This document shows, piece by piece, positions 46,261-54,994 of a DNA stretch of 57,780 bases. The stretch covers positions 1-57,780 of IMG/VR virus record IMGVR_UViG_3300017917_001574; one strand, 5' to 3'. Numbering within the stretch: the first letter of the stretch is position 1; every line of letters starts with the position of its first letter. This stretch comes from a virus. Below the pieces are notes generated by a model, which saw only the letters and a program-made list of their open reading frames with translations, was not told the origin of the DNA and searched no databases. Both the position numbers and the translations under genes were made by a program.

Positions 46261-47088
46261 CTATTTATATTCCTTTTTAATTCCTCCAGCCGTAGAATAA
46301 GTCTTAACTATATTATCTGGTTTATCTTTAAAATGTTTACTCATTACTTCTACATTTTTAATATCATCATCTGAAAATCCTATTATTGGTTCTTTTGGTA
46401 TAAAATTATTTGAAATTTCATTTTTAATAAATGCTCTTTTATTTAAAATTCCAGCCATTCCTTTTATATATGATACAAAATCTTCCATTGCTTTAACTTT
46501 TAATTCTTCAGGGTTCGCAGCACTTCCTTCACCAAAAGTTACAGGGTGATATTTGTTTAATTCTAAATACGACTTAATTAATTCATCGTCACTCATTTCA
46601 TCTTCACCGACAAATGTTCTGTATTTTTTTAAATTCTTAATTAATTCATCTTTATTTATTCCATTAAAATTACTTACAATGTAATTATACACCGCTTGTT
46701 TTAATGTTTCCGGATTATGACCTCTAGCAGTTATAATTGAAAATATTGACCCGTTATTGATTGCTTCTTTAAAGTCTCCAAATGCGGGTCCTTCTTTAGC
46801 TCTCATAGCATCAACTAAAAAATCTTTATCACCTTCCGTTCTAAAATTTCTAAATGGATTATCTGCAAAACCGATAATAGTATTTCCTTTATATTGAACA
46901 GGGGTTTTACCTAAATCATGTCTATACTCTGCAAAGTCATCGGTGCTCATACCAATTTCTTCACCATCTTCAGTTTTTAACATAATTTTAGTTGGCATAT
47001 GAACAATATTATCATCCCAATCAAAGGCATAATATTTCATATCTGGTGTTCCCTCGGGTTTAAACCCTTCTTTAATCTGTCTTTTCAT
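46261..47088 (-). CDS. HAD-superfamily phosphatase-like protein
   Basis: The ATG at 47088 is preferred to an upstream in-frame TTG and gives 275 residues. Residues 19-27 read YYAFDWDDN, a HAD motif I (hhhhDxD, nucleophile Asp23 and acid/base Asp25). SIFSIITARGHNPE provides motif II (Ser/Thr), and GFSDDDIKNVE near residue 240 provides the motif IV acidic pair. Conserved lysines are available for motif III. A large middle region (about 100-220) would be a cap domain. HAD enzymes hydrolyse phosphate esters, including polynucleotide 3'-phosphates and nucleotides. The substrate here cannot be read from sequence. Its place between sheath and tube genes is unusual for an enzyme. Confidence 0.75.
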   Translation of the reverse strand: MKRQIKEGFKPEGTPDMKYYAFDWDDNIVHMPTKIMLKTEDGEEIGMSTDDFAEYRHDLGKTPVQYKGNTIIGFADNPFRNFRTEGDKDFLVDAMRAKEGPAFGDFKEAINNGSIFSIITARGHNPETLKQAVYNYIVSNFNGINKDELIKNLKKYRTFVGEDEMSDDELIKSYLELNKYHPVTFGEGSAANPEELKVKAMEDFVSYIKGMAGILNKRAFIKNEISNNFIPKEPIIGFSDDDIKNVEVMSKHFKDKPDNIVKTYSTAGGIKKEYK

Positions 47089-47102
47089 ATTTGGCAATTA
47101 AA

Positions 47103-47122
47103 GGGGATACATTAGTATCCCC
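47103..47122 (-). terminator. Hairpin after the tail sheath gene
   Basis: An 8-bp GC-richer stem GGGGATAC / GTATCCCC with a 4-base loop is followed only by TTTAATT on the minus strand. It lies 13 bases after the sheath stop. The short T-run makes it a weak terminator or an mRNA-stabilising hairpin. Confidence 0.6.
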
Positions 47123-47135
47123 ATTAAGTTTATTT

Positions 47136-50100
47136 TTAAATGTTTTCAAACGAAGCTCCGGTTGGAGTAATGAAGAACTCAATATCGATGAACTCTAACG
47201 CCTTCGTAGGTTTTAAGTAAATTTTACCGACTAATCGATTTGCATCTAAATCTTCAGGTGTTGATGATACTGTTACACGGAAATCAAAAAGACCTCTATC
47301 TCTTCTGATTGAATCTAAAATAGGGTTAACACTATCCAAGAATTGTTGTCTAACAATTTGGTCATTTTGTTCAAACAACAATCTTACCGCTACTGCTGAA
47401 ATTAACTTACGAGCTTGAAGTAATAATCTTCTTACATTCAATCTATTAAGTGCCGAATCAGCAACTTGTAAAGTTTTGTTACCCCAAATTACGGTTCCAA
47501 CATCAGAAAAAGTTGCGATAGGGTTAATTCTACCTTGATACAATGTATCCCTATCTGTCTGTGTAAGTTTTTGTCTAGCTTTGATTGAATTTACAAGACC
47601 TCTTGTATAACCCGCCGATGCGAACCAAGGGAATGAAATATTATCAGTCAATGCTAAGTTTCTACAAACCTCACCTGTCGGTGGTAAATAAATTTGTGTA
47701 TTATTAACTGTGTCACGAACTAGTATCCAAGGATAGTAAGTTGCGGTATAGTTAGAATCAATTCCTGTGTTATCTAAGTTGTCTACCGCTTCTTGAGAAT
47801 AAATGATATCTTGAGGATTTGTTGAATCCGGTGTATACATTCTATAATCAGGTGTTGTTGCAATATATACTGAATCCGCTCTCGAGAATTGAACCATGTC
47901 TATTGCTTCCTCAACAAGATTTGAGTTATTAACATAATCAATTGCCGTTGTTGCAAACACGTTAATATTTGTAGACTCTGGATTTGAGAATGTTAAAATA
48001 CCAAGTAAATACGCATAATAATCAGTGTTAGCAAAATCTTGAGTATTGTTTTGAACAACAATTCGTTTGAATAATCCGTCACCTGTTGCGTTAGGATATC
48101 TTGAAGATGGAGATGCTCCCGCCAAATAACCTGACGCTCCTAATTGGAACCTATCTTCATTTGTTCTCCATTCTCGGTATATATCCCATCCGTCAAAACC
48201 TCCTGCAAAACATAAAGTATATTTTCTTGAGTAAATAAAGTAATAAGGATTTTCTTGAGTTTCAGGGTCATTTCTAAATTCTGCAACACCACACTCAAAT
48301 GCCGTTTGTCCACTTGACATAGAAGTGTTTGCAATTGTTACAACAGTTGCTCCAGAATCCATATGGAAACCTTTACTTAACACATTCCATGGTTGACCTT
48401 CAATATTAGGATTAGTAACCCAATTTGAAGGTGTTTGTTTACCTTTATATGTTAAAAATGACTCGTCAATTCCAAATTGAGTTGAGAACCCTAAATAACT
48501 TCTTCTAACGATATCTCCTGCGGACTGAACAGGTGCACCACCAACGTTAAAACCGAAAGGTGGATTAGAAATAACCTCACCCGGAAAATAATATTTTGTT
48601 TTAAATTTAGGGTATGGTGATGGGTAAGAATCATAATCTTGATATTCTCTTTGAGTATATCCGTAGAATCCACAAGGTAATGCGTCTATTGGTGCTTCAT
48701 CCGACATTTCAACCATTATATATTTAGATATTAGTGCGAATTCACCATTTGAAGACCCTATTTTTTTAGCAATGAAGTTATTTGATGCCGGGTCCATGTT
48801 ACAATTTGTGAATTTTTCTATCACAACAGGATTTGCATCAGTATCAAAAAAGTTTCTCACTAATACATCAAATGACATACTATTGAAAGATAGATTTGCA
48901 ATTGATACTTTAACTTCAGTGTTTGCCGAATCTCCATCAGAGATTGAAATAAATTTAAACAATTTATATACCTTATTACCTCTTAATTCTGAAACTAAAT
49001 AAGGTGTTTCCGGTGACTGGTATCTTTCTAAATTATATGCTATTGATGTTGGATTTTGACTTCTTGCATCAGGTAACTCAATTAAATTACATGATAATCC
49101 TCTAATATAACCTTGATTATATGCGTAGTCTAAAGACCCTTGGTAAGATTCCTCAACATAAATAGGGACTTCAAATCTTGATTTACCAAAATTATCCACA
49201 CCCAAGACTTTAGTAATATACTTTGAAGAAGCCGCCAATAAAGAAGTTTCAAAAGAAAATACACTATTATCCTTAGTTATACCCGACAATAGAAATGTTG
49301 CGTAAGGTGATTTTGTAATTCCTGAGTATTGTCCAGTACAAATCAATTGTAAATTATTAGGAACCCAAGTATTATTATTGTTATAATCAATCCCTACTTG
49401 ATAAACAGGTCCGTGATTCTCACTAGTACTACTATTAGTATAAAGTGATACACCTCTTGAACGGATAGTTCCAACAACCATGTTGTTAAATTCGTCATAA
49501 GCACTACCGGTAAACGTATAAGATTCTCCGATAACCGTACCTGTAAATGTGTTTGATGCACCTGAAGTTAAATTTGATACGGTATAATAGAATGAATAAC
49601 CGGTATAATTACCAGTTAAAGAATTATTATTTTGAAATTCAAAATTAGCGTAATACCAAACATCATTACTATCTGAATTTAAATCATTTTGTTCAAAATT
49701 AGCTTCACAACCATACTGACTCGCAACTCTAGAATATTGACTTGTAATATTAAAATAATCTGATTGAGGAATTGCACCATATATAACCGCAGTAGTTGCT
49801 GAAGTCGAAGGTGTATTCATTATTAAAGTTAAATATGAATTAAAATCGTCTTGTAATGTCGAAGTGCTACCATCCTCTTGTCTATATTCAACATTTAGAT
49901 TTGTCGTAACTTGGGTTGGTAGCTGACCTGAAATAAATTCAACAACACCTAATGTTGGGTCACCAGTGAATGTTACAGAGAACGATGTTCCTGAAGAAGG
50001 GTCTCCAATAGTTGTTGGGTCAACATTTGCAGTAACATTAAGAGACCAAGAAGGTCCCGCGTCATATCCCGATAAACCAAGAACTCTTGTTACAAATAAT

Positions 50101-50378
50101 TGGTTTGATTGTTGTAAATAAGATTTAGCAATATATGCCGCCTCATATTTAGGTATTTGAGTATTAATGAATTTAGTTGGTTCTGTTCCACCGAAAAACG
50201 CTTGGAACTCGTCATAATTAGTTATAAACACCGGTTCAAATGCCGGTCCTTTGATTGTTTCTCCAACAAGACCTAACGTAGTTACCCCTACACTTTGGGC
50301 TACGAAAGATAAGTCCGTTTCAGATGTGTATACACCCGGAGATACGAATACTTTTTGGTTTGCTTGTGCTGTTGCCAT
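47136..50378 (-). CDS. gp18: Contractile tail sheath protein gp18
   Basis: This is a 1080-residue protein. The N-terminus VFVSPGVYTSETDLSFVAQS (about 10-29), then ITNYDEFQAFFGGTEPTKF, is the classic sheath start. The C-terminal about 250 residues are the conserved sheath core with the segment DVGTVIWGNKTLQVADSALN, LNVRRLLLQARKLI and a final beta strand. The sheath polymerises around the tube and contracts to drive it through the envelope. T4 gp18 has 659 residues, so this protein carries about 400 extra residues in the middle (about 115-800), beta-rich and Ser/Thr/Asn-rich, probably displayed on the tail surface. A promoter-like octamer lies 33 bases upstream and a hairpin lies downstream. 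Confidence 0.95.
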   Translation of the reverse strand: MATAQANQKVFVSPGVYTSETDLSFVAQSVGVTTLGLVGETIKGPAFEPVFITNYDEFQAFFGGTEPTKFINTQIPKYEAAYIAKSYLQQSNQLFVTRVLGLSGYDAGPSWSLNVTANVDPTTIGDPSSGTSFSVTFTGDPTLGVVEFISGQLPTQVTTNLNVEYRQEDGSTSTLQDDFNSYLTLIMNTPSTSATTAVIYGAIPQSDYFNITSQYSRVASQYGCEANFEQNDLNSDSNDVWYYANFEFQNNNSLTGNYTGYSFYYTVSNLTSGASNTFTGTVIGESYTFTGSAYDEFNNMVVGTIRSRGVSLYTNSSTSENHGPVYQVGIDYNNNNTWVPNNLQLICTGQYSGITKSPYATFLLSGITKDNSVFSFETSLLAASSKYITKVLGVDNFGKSRFEVPIYVEESYQGSLDYAYNQGYIRGLSCNLIELPDARSQNPTSIAYNLERYQSPETPYLVSELRGNKVYKLFKFISISDGDSANTEVKVSIANLSFNSMSFDVLVRNFFDTDANPVVIEKFTNCNMDPASNNFIAKKIGSSNGEFALISKYIMVEMSDEAPIDALPCGFYGYTQREYQDYDSYPSPYPKFKTKYYFPGEVISNPPFGFNVGGAPVQSAGDIVRRSYLGFSTQFGIDESFLTYKGKQTPSNWVTNPNIEGQPWNVLSKGFHMDSGATVVTIANTSMSSGQTAFECGVAEFRNDPETQENPYYFIYSRKYTLCFAGGFDGWDIYREWRTNEDRFQLGASGYLAGASPSSRYPNATGDGLFKRIVVQNNTQDFANTDYYAYLLGILTFSNPESTNINVFATTAIDYVNNSNLVEEAIDMVQFSRADSVYIATTPDYRMYTPDSTNPQDIIYSQEAVDNLDNTGIDSNYTATYYPWILVRDTVNNTQIYLPPTGEVCRNLALTDNISFPWFASAGYTRGLVNSIKARQKLTQTDRDTLYQGRINPIATFSDVGTVIWGNKTLQVADSALNRLNVRRLLLQARKLISAVAVRLLFEQNDQIVRQQFLDSVNPILDSIRRDRGLFDFRVTVSSTPEDLDANRLVGKIYLKPTKALEFIDIEFFITPTGASFENI

Positions 50379-50411
50379 TATTTATTAATTCTATTACAGA
50401 TTTATTTTATA

Positions 50412-50419
50412 GATAAATA
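50412..50419 (-). promoter_or_regulatory. Candidate promoter octamer TATTTATC upstream of the tail sheath
   Basis: The octamer lies on the minus strand, 33 bases before the sheath ATG, in the 120-base gap shared with the divergent plus-strand gene. Confidence 0.45.
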
Positions 50420-50456
50420 TTCTATATTTTATCAAAAAACTTTACTTTTGAGTAAC

Positions 50457-50464
50457 TATTTATA
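50457..50464 (+). promoter_or_regulatory. Candidate promoter octamer TATTTATA for the RHH-like gene
   Basis: Plus-strand TATTTATA ends 34 bases before the ATG at 50499, a spacing like that of the sheath and tube genes. It ends only 1 base before the alternative ATG at 50466, which favours the later start. Confidence 0.45.
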
Positions 50465-50498
50465 AATGGTAGGAATTAATTCTGCCTTTTTTCTCACC

Positions 50499-50660
50499 AT
50501 GAAAACCAAGAAAGAAATTAAGAATATTAAAATATCCCCTGAATCACATAATATACTGAAAAAGTATTGTGATAAGAGAGGAATTAAAATTTATAAATTT
50601 TTGGAAAATTTAATAATCGAGAAGTGTAAAGAGAAGAAAGATATCTACGGAGAAGATTAA
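50499..50660 (+). CDS. Small ribbon-helix-helix-like protein
   Basis: This is a 53-residue basic protein from the ATG at 50499. An ATG at 50466 would add 11 residues but lies right at the promoter-like octamer. The pattern strand-helix-helix is visible: EIKNIKIS, then PESHNILKKYCDKRG, then KIYKFLENLIIEKCKEK. This is the layout of MetJ/Arc-type DNA-binding proteins. It is the only plus-strand gene in the first 53 kb, divergent from the tail sheath, and its stop codon overlaps the convergent stop of the 433-residue gene by two bases. A regulator of late or neighbouring transcription is the natural guess; no target is known. Confidence 0.65.
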   Translation: MKTKKEIKNIKISPESHNILKKYCDKRGIKIYKFLENLIIEKCKEKKDIYGED

Positions 50661-51958
50661 TAAACATCCCAAGTATCGTAAGTTCCTAACCCAACAACAT
50701 TTGTCGCACCTGAGAAAACTAAAACACCTGTTTGGTTATTATATGAAACAACTTTAGAATTTTGATTGTTTGTTGAATTATGAACTAATTTAATGTCGTC
50801 TCCTTGTCTAAAGTTAAGACCTGAAGAAAGGTTAAAAGTCGCACCACTTTGAACTCCTAACGTATATGGAACTCCGTTTGAAGATGAGTTTGTTTGTCTA
50901 AAAACTGGTTGTCCCCCATATAAATTATTTATGAATATTATTTTTGCTTCTTTTGTATTATCCGATTTGTTTACCACAATCCTTAAAATATCGTTAGTTG
51001 TAATTTGTATGACCGATGGACTAATTCCGTAAAAATCATTATTAATATAAACATCAAATGATGATACATTCTCAAGAGAATTTACATTCATATTTGCAGT
51101 AAAATCAATCCTATCAACCAATGTTGTGTTACCTGTAACAAATAAAAATTCAAATTTAAAATCATCAGGATTTTCTGGGAATTTATTTCTTCTTGGTCTT
51201 CTTGTTGTGGTGTCTATTTCAAAAAGTTGAGTTATTCTTTGGATTGCCGGTTTTACCTCAAATTCTTCCTCATCAATCAGATACCCTAACATCGTGAAAT
51301 CATAATTCTGAACATAATATTTTCTCGCATCTATAGTCATTTGAGATTCGTCAGAAACATTATCTAAAATAATTGGAACATATTGACCCTTAATAAAAGT
51401 GTATGCTTGTCGTGACGCAAATGTTTGCATTACAATTTTATTTAATTGATTCAATTCCCTCATTCTATTACAAACGATTTTAACACTATACTTGATATCG
51501 ACAGGGACAGGTTGTGGTATTGTGTAGATATCCATACCTTGCTCATTTCCGTTCCAAGTCGGAACCGATGCGTAATAAAATTGTTTTCTATTCGGTATAT
51601 TGTAAATCAACGCAGGGTTTGAACCATATTTAACTTCAGGACTTCTAACGACTGTGATATATGGTGGGTCTGGATTATAATCTAAGTCTATGAATTTATA
51701 AGTTTCGACATATTGAGTCCAATTTTGAGTAGTGATAATAATATCCACCATTGGAACTATTTCTCCTGCGGTAACAACCTTCAACTCATTTTTAACGAAA
51801 TCCAACATACCTCTATCTAAATCCGCATGTAATACCGATTTGGGTAAATAAGTCCCATCTTCTTTGATGTATTGCAATAGTTCTTGTCTACGAGCGGACA
51901 ACTCTTTTCGAGGAACTAGTGGTAAGGTTGGTTTAACTATATTTTTTGGTAATGGCAT
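50657..51958 (-). CDS. Tail completion/sheath terminator-like protein (gp15-like, tentative)
   Basis: This is a 433-residue protein. The region about 65-250 contains PMVDIIITTQNWTQYVETYK, TIPQPVPVDIKYSVKIVCNR, and a later LGYLIDEEEFEVKP element. The PVP-hhhxYxhxhxxxRhxxLNQLhxxhxxxF pattern is reminiscent of gp15-type proteins that cap the tail and sheath at the head-proximal end. The C-terminal about 180 residues are an added beta-rich, Asn/Ser/Thr-rich region, which T4 gp15 (272 residues) lacks. Its position directly before the sheath gene fits, as gp15 lies near gp18 in T4. Other possibilities include another neck component. Confidence 0.5.
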   Translation of the reverse strand: MPLPKNIVKPTLPLVPRKELSARRQELLQYIKEDGTYLPKSVLHADLDRGMLDFVKNELKVVTAGEIVPMVDIIITTQNWTQYVETYKFIDLDYNPDPPYITVVRSPEVKYGSNPALIYNIPNRKQFYYASVPTWNGNEQGMDIYTIPQPVPVDIKYSVKIVCNRMRELNQLNKIVMQTFASRQAYTFIKGQYVPIILDNVSDESQMTIDARKYYVQNYDFTMLGYLIDEEEFEVKPAIQRITQLFEIDTTTRRPRRNKFPENPDDFKFEFLFVTGNTTLVDRIDFTANMNVNSLENVSSFDVYINNDFYGISPSVIQITTNDILRIVVNKSDNTKEAKIIFINNLYGGQPVFRQTNSSSNGVPYTLGVQSGATFNLSSGLNFRQGDDIKLVHNSTNNQNSKVVSYNNQTGVLVFSGATNVVGLGTYDTWDVY

Positions 51959-51962
51959 AATT

Positions 51963-52334
51963 TTATAATTTTTTCCATGTTTTTACATAAATCTCAAAAT
52001 CCAACGGAACACCATATCTTGTAATATTAACATTAAACATATTATCTAAATTTCTAATAATTGTTCTTCTCATATTAAATTCATGTTCTTTGGGAATTTT
52101 ATTAAAATAAAATTTTAAAAGATATTCTTCTGTTGAATAATTTTCAACTCCATAATGAACCTTTTTAGTTATAACCTCAATATCGAGCAAATCTTCGGAG
52201 AATGAACCTTTAAAAAATTTAATAATACTTGGTAGTAATTTTTCAATATACTTTTTATTATCTTCAATTTTTTTAATTCTATCCTCATTGGGATTATCCA
52301 TCTCTCTTAAAATTTTGCGAATAATATCTTCCAT
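51963..52334 (-). CDS. Small neck-region protein, unknown function
   Basis: This 123-residue charged protein has a helical N-terminal half (EDIIRKILREMDNPNEDRIK) followed by mixed alpha/beta with KVHYGVENYSTEEYLLKFYF. It is packed 3-4 bases from both neighbours within the neck/tail-completion operon, so it probably takes part in head-tail joining or tail completion. No family is recognised. Confidence 0.6.
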   Translation of the reverse strand: MEDIIRKILREMDNPNEDRIKKIEDNKKYIEKLLPSIIKFFKGSFSEDLLDIEVITKKVHYGVENYSTEEYLLKFYFNKIPKEHEFNMRRTIIRNLDNMFNVNITRYGVPLDFEIYVKTWKKL

Positions 52335-52337
52335 ATC

Positions 52338-52865
52338 TTAAATACCTTTAAACTCATTTTCACTAACATAGGTTGCGGTAATAGTTCGATAGAATGGTTT
52401 ATAACCCCCATATGTATGTTTATTGTCCGACTTAACATATCCGTCATCACTTACAACATAATATCTAACTCGGTCTTCAGATTCGTAATATCCAATGTAA
52501 TCACCCAGGAATATTTCAACATCCAAATCATTAAGTTGTTTTTGGTATATTGAGAATTTCATATTACCAGGTTCTTTCTGTTCAACTTTAGAATTACCAA
52601 TAAATTTAGAAGTCGGTGCCATAACTTGGACAAGACCTTTTAATTCAACAGGTGCTAAAAACTGAACTCCATCTTCTAATACTTCACCATAGACATCATC
52701 GGTTTTTGTCTTATACCTATCAATACGATATAAGATAACAGTGAAGTTCATATCCCCTTCTAACCACTCTTGACCCATGTCAATTTCCAAGGAATAATCC
52801 TCGCCTCCAAAAAATTTACCTAATCTTGTTATTGGAACTAAACTCTTTGACATACTAATTTTCAT
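52338..52865 (-). CDS. Putative neck/head-tail connector protein (gp14-like by context)
   Basis: This 175-residue protein is predicted to be mostly beta: FTVILYRIDRYKTKTDDVYG, then VELKGLVQVMAPTSKF, then LGDYIGYYESEDRVRYYVVS, and a C-terminal PFYRTITATYVSENEF. The C-terminal aromatic segment is similar in character to gp14 neck proteins. It overlaps the upstream 106-residue gene by 11 bases and is followed by the unknown 123-residue gene and the gp15-like gene. The name rests on position and length, not on a firm motif. Confidence 0.45.
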   Translation of the reverse strand: MKISMSKSLVPITRLGKFFGGEDYSLEIDMGQEWLEGDMNFTVILYRIDRYKTKTDDVYGEVLEDGVQFLAPVELKGLVQVMAPTSKFIGNSKVEQKEPGNMKFSIYQKQLNDLDVEIFLGDYIGYYESEDRVRYYVVSDDGYVKSDNKHTYGGYKPFYRTITATYVSENEFKGI

Positions 52866-53175
52866 TAAAATATTGTTTATACCATGTTTCAGACCTAATT
52901 GCCGAAGAACTAATAATTACATCAGTATTGAAGTAATTTTTAATTGATTGTTTTATTGATTGATTCCAATCTTGTCGTAAATTATCAAAAGACCTTGGAC
53001 TTGACCTCATCTTTAGAAATGGACTATCGTCGGGAACCACATAACCTATCGACATATAATATTCGTCAGTACTAATAGGGTCTAAATCAAACTCAACAAA
53101 AGACACCCCTTTTGGTTTGGTAACACTAATCATCTTTGCAATTAATTTTTCTAAATTTTCTTGTGACATTTTCAT
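52855..53175 (-). CDS. Small protein heading the neck/tail operon, unknown function
   Basis: This 106-residue protein may start at the ATG at 53175 or at a second ATG at 53169 (MSQENLEKLI). It has an N-terminal helix, then a beta segment VSFVEFDLDPISTDEYYMSI, and a basic helical C-terminal part with RQDWNQSIKQSIKNYFNTDV. A promoter-like octamer lies 5 or 11 bases upstream depending on start. It is the first gene of the long minus-strand late block and faces the SNF2 helicase gene across a 55-base divergent gap. Function is unknown. Confidence 0.6.
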   Translation of the reverse strand: MKMSQENLEKLIAKMISVTKPKGVSFVEFDLDPISTDEYYMSIGYVVPDDSPFLKMRSSPRSFDNLRQDWNQSIKQSIKNYFNTDVIISSSAIRSETWYKQYFNEN

Positions 53176-53180
53176 ATATT

Positions 53181-53188
53181 GATAAATA
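53181..53188 (-). promoter_or_regulatory. Candidate promoter octamer TATTTATC for the neck operon
   Basis: The octamer lies on the minus strand in the 55-base divergent gap, 5 bases before the first and 11 bases before the second possible ATG of the first neck gene. Confidence 0.45.
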
Positions 53189-53230
53189 CTTTATTTTCAC
53201 TTATATTTAATACAAACTTTTATTTAAACA

Positions 53231-54982
53231 ATGGAAATAAGTTTAGAATCAAAGGCGATGGCGATTCTTGAAACCTATGAAGGTGGTAATAACTATTTGT
53301 TGGAGTTGAGACGTAAGTCACAAATTAACAAAAAATTTTACCCTACAAGAAGCCAATCGGACTATATAATTTCATTCCACGACAAACAACCAAAGGTTGC
53401 GAGAAAGTGGGTGATTCTTGATGCTTATTTTGCTCAAAAATTGGCAGACGATAAACTATACACTGAAATTCCTCAAAAAGTTTGGGTTGAGAAATTATTG
53501 GCGGATAAAGAAAAGGCATATCATATTTGGGGTAAAGTTTTTGAGAATGAGGAACTCCACGATTTTTGGTTACCGAAAGCTGCAATCATAAAAGATAATT
53601 CAGTCCAAAATGTTGTGGTTGATTATTCGAAATATTCCCATAGACCTCCATTGGAACATCAAAAAGAAGCAATCCAAAAATTACTTGAAAATAAGAAATT
53701 TATATTGGCCGACGACATGGGACTCGGAAAAACTACCTCAACAATCATTGGGGCATTGGAAAGTGGGTCTAAAAAAATATTGATTATTTGTCCTGCAACA
53801 TTGAAGATTAACTGGAAACGAGAAATTGAAAATTATTCTGACAGGTCAATCTTCATTGCCGAAAGTAAGAATTTCTCAACGGAACACGATTTTGTTATTG
53901 CGAATTATGATATTATCAAAAATTTTCATGACCCAAAAAATAAAGAGGAGTCGTTAATTCTTAACTCCAAATTTGATTTGGTAATTGTGGATGAAGCACA
54001 CTACATTAAAAACGCAACCGCTCAAAGAACAAAACTTATTAACGACCTTGTTAAAAACACTGAAAGGTTATGGTTATTAACAGGAACACCAATGACTTCA
54101 AGACCGATGGATTATTTTAATTTATTGAGTTTAGTTGATTCACCTGTCGCAAAGAACTGGATGGCTTACGCAATAAGATATTGTGCCGGATATCAATTCA
54201 AAGTCGGAAACCGAAAAGTTTGGAACATAACAGGTGCATCTAATCTTGAAGAATTAAGAGAAAGAACATCAGGAACCATTTTGAGACGATTAAAAGAGAA
54301 TGTTCTTGATTTACCCGAAAAAATTATCACTCCGGTTTATTTGAAATTAAAATCCAAAGCATATGAAGATGTGATGGGAGAATATTATGATTGGTATGAT
54401 AAAAACCCTGAAGAGTCCAAATCTTTGACGGTTCAATTTTCAAAATTGACAAAAGTAAGACAAATTATTGCTGACGAAAAAATACAACAAACAATTGAAA
54501 TTGCTGAGAATATTATTGAACAAGGAAAAAAAGTCATCATCTTTTGTAATTTTACCGATTCATTAAATAAAATTGTTGAGCATTTTGGTAAAACTGCGGT
54601 TAAACTCGATGGGTCAATGGCTCAACACGAAAGACAATATAGTGTTGACCAATTCCAAGAAAATGAAAAAATTAAAGTTTTTGTTGGGAACATAAAGGCG
54701 GCTGGAACCGGAATTACCTTAACTGCCGGTGAAGCCGCAATTTTCAACGACTTATCATTTTTACCTTCAGACCACGCACAGGCTGAAGATAGAAGTTATC
54801 GTTATGGTCAAAAAAATAATGTTTTAGTTTACTATCCTATCTTCGAAAATACCATTGAGGGAATCATCTATGATATTTTAAATAACAAAAAACAAGTGAT
54901 TGCAACTGTTATGGGAGACAATCAAAATCCTGCTGATGTTGCGGAAGAAATTCTAAAAAGAATTAATCATTTGAGAAAATAA
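53231..54982 (+). CDS. SNF2-type DNA helicase/translocase
   Basis: This 583-residue superfamily 2 protein of the SNF2 branch resembles SMARCAL1-type annealing helicases. After an about 130-residue N-terminal region come the Q-like lead-in PPLEHQKEAIQKLLENKKF, Walker A LADDMGLGKTTSTI (about 158-171), motif Ia ILIICPATLKINWKRE, DEAH box LVIVDEAHYIKN (about 249-260), motif III LLTGTPMTSRPMDYF, and in the second RecA lobe LDGSMAQHERQ, then GTGITLTAG and motif VI AEDRSYRYGQKNNVLVYY. All core motifs are intact. In T4 the UvsW helicase handles branched recombination intermediates. This enzyme may serve that role, which is inference. It is the first plus-strand gene of the right-hand cluster. Confidence 0.92.
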   Translation: MEISLESKAMAILETYEGGNNYLLELRRKSQINKKFYPTRSQSDYIISFHDKQPKVARKWVILDAYFAQKLADDKLYTEIPQKVWVEKLLADKEKAYHIWGKVFENEELHDFWLPKAAIIKDNSVQNVVVDYSKYSHRPPLEHQKEAIQKLLENKKFILADDMGLGKTTSTIIGALESGSKKILIICPATLKINWKREIENYSDRSIFIAESKNFSTEHDFVIANYDIIKNFHDPKNKEESLILNSKFDLVIVDEAHYIKNATAQRTKLINDLVKNTERLWLLTGTPMTSRPMDYFNLLSLVDSPVAKNWMAYAIRYCAGYQFKVGNRKVWNITGASNLEELRERTSGTILRRLKENVLDLPEKIITPVYLKLKSKAYEDVMGEYYDWYDKNPEESKSLTVQFSKLTKVRQIIADEKIQQTIEIAENIIEQGKKVIIFCNFTDSLNKIVEHFGKTAVKLDGSMAQHERQYSVDQFQENEKIKVFVGNIKAAGTGITLTAGEAAIFNDLSFLPSDHAQAEDRSYRYGQKNNVLVYYPIFENTIEGIIYDILNNKKQVIATVMGDNQNPADVAEEILKRINHLRK

Positions 54983-54994
54983 TGAAATCCGGAT

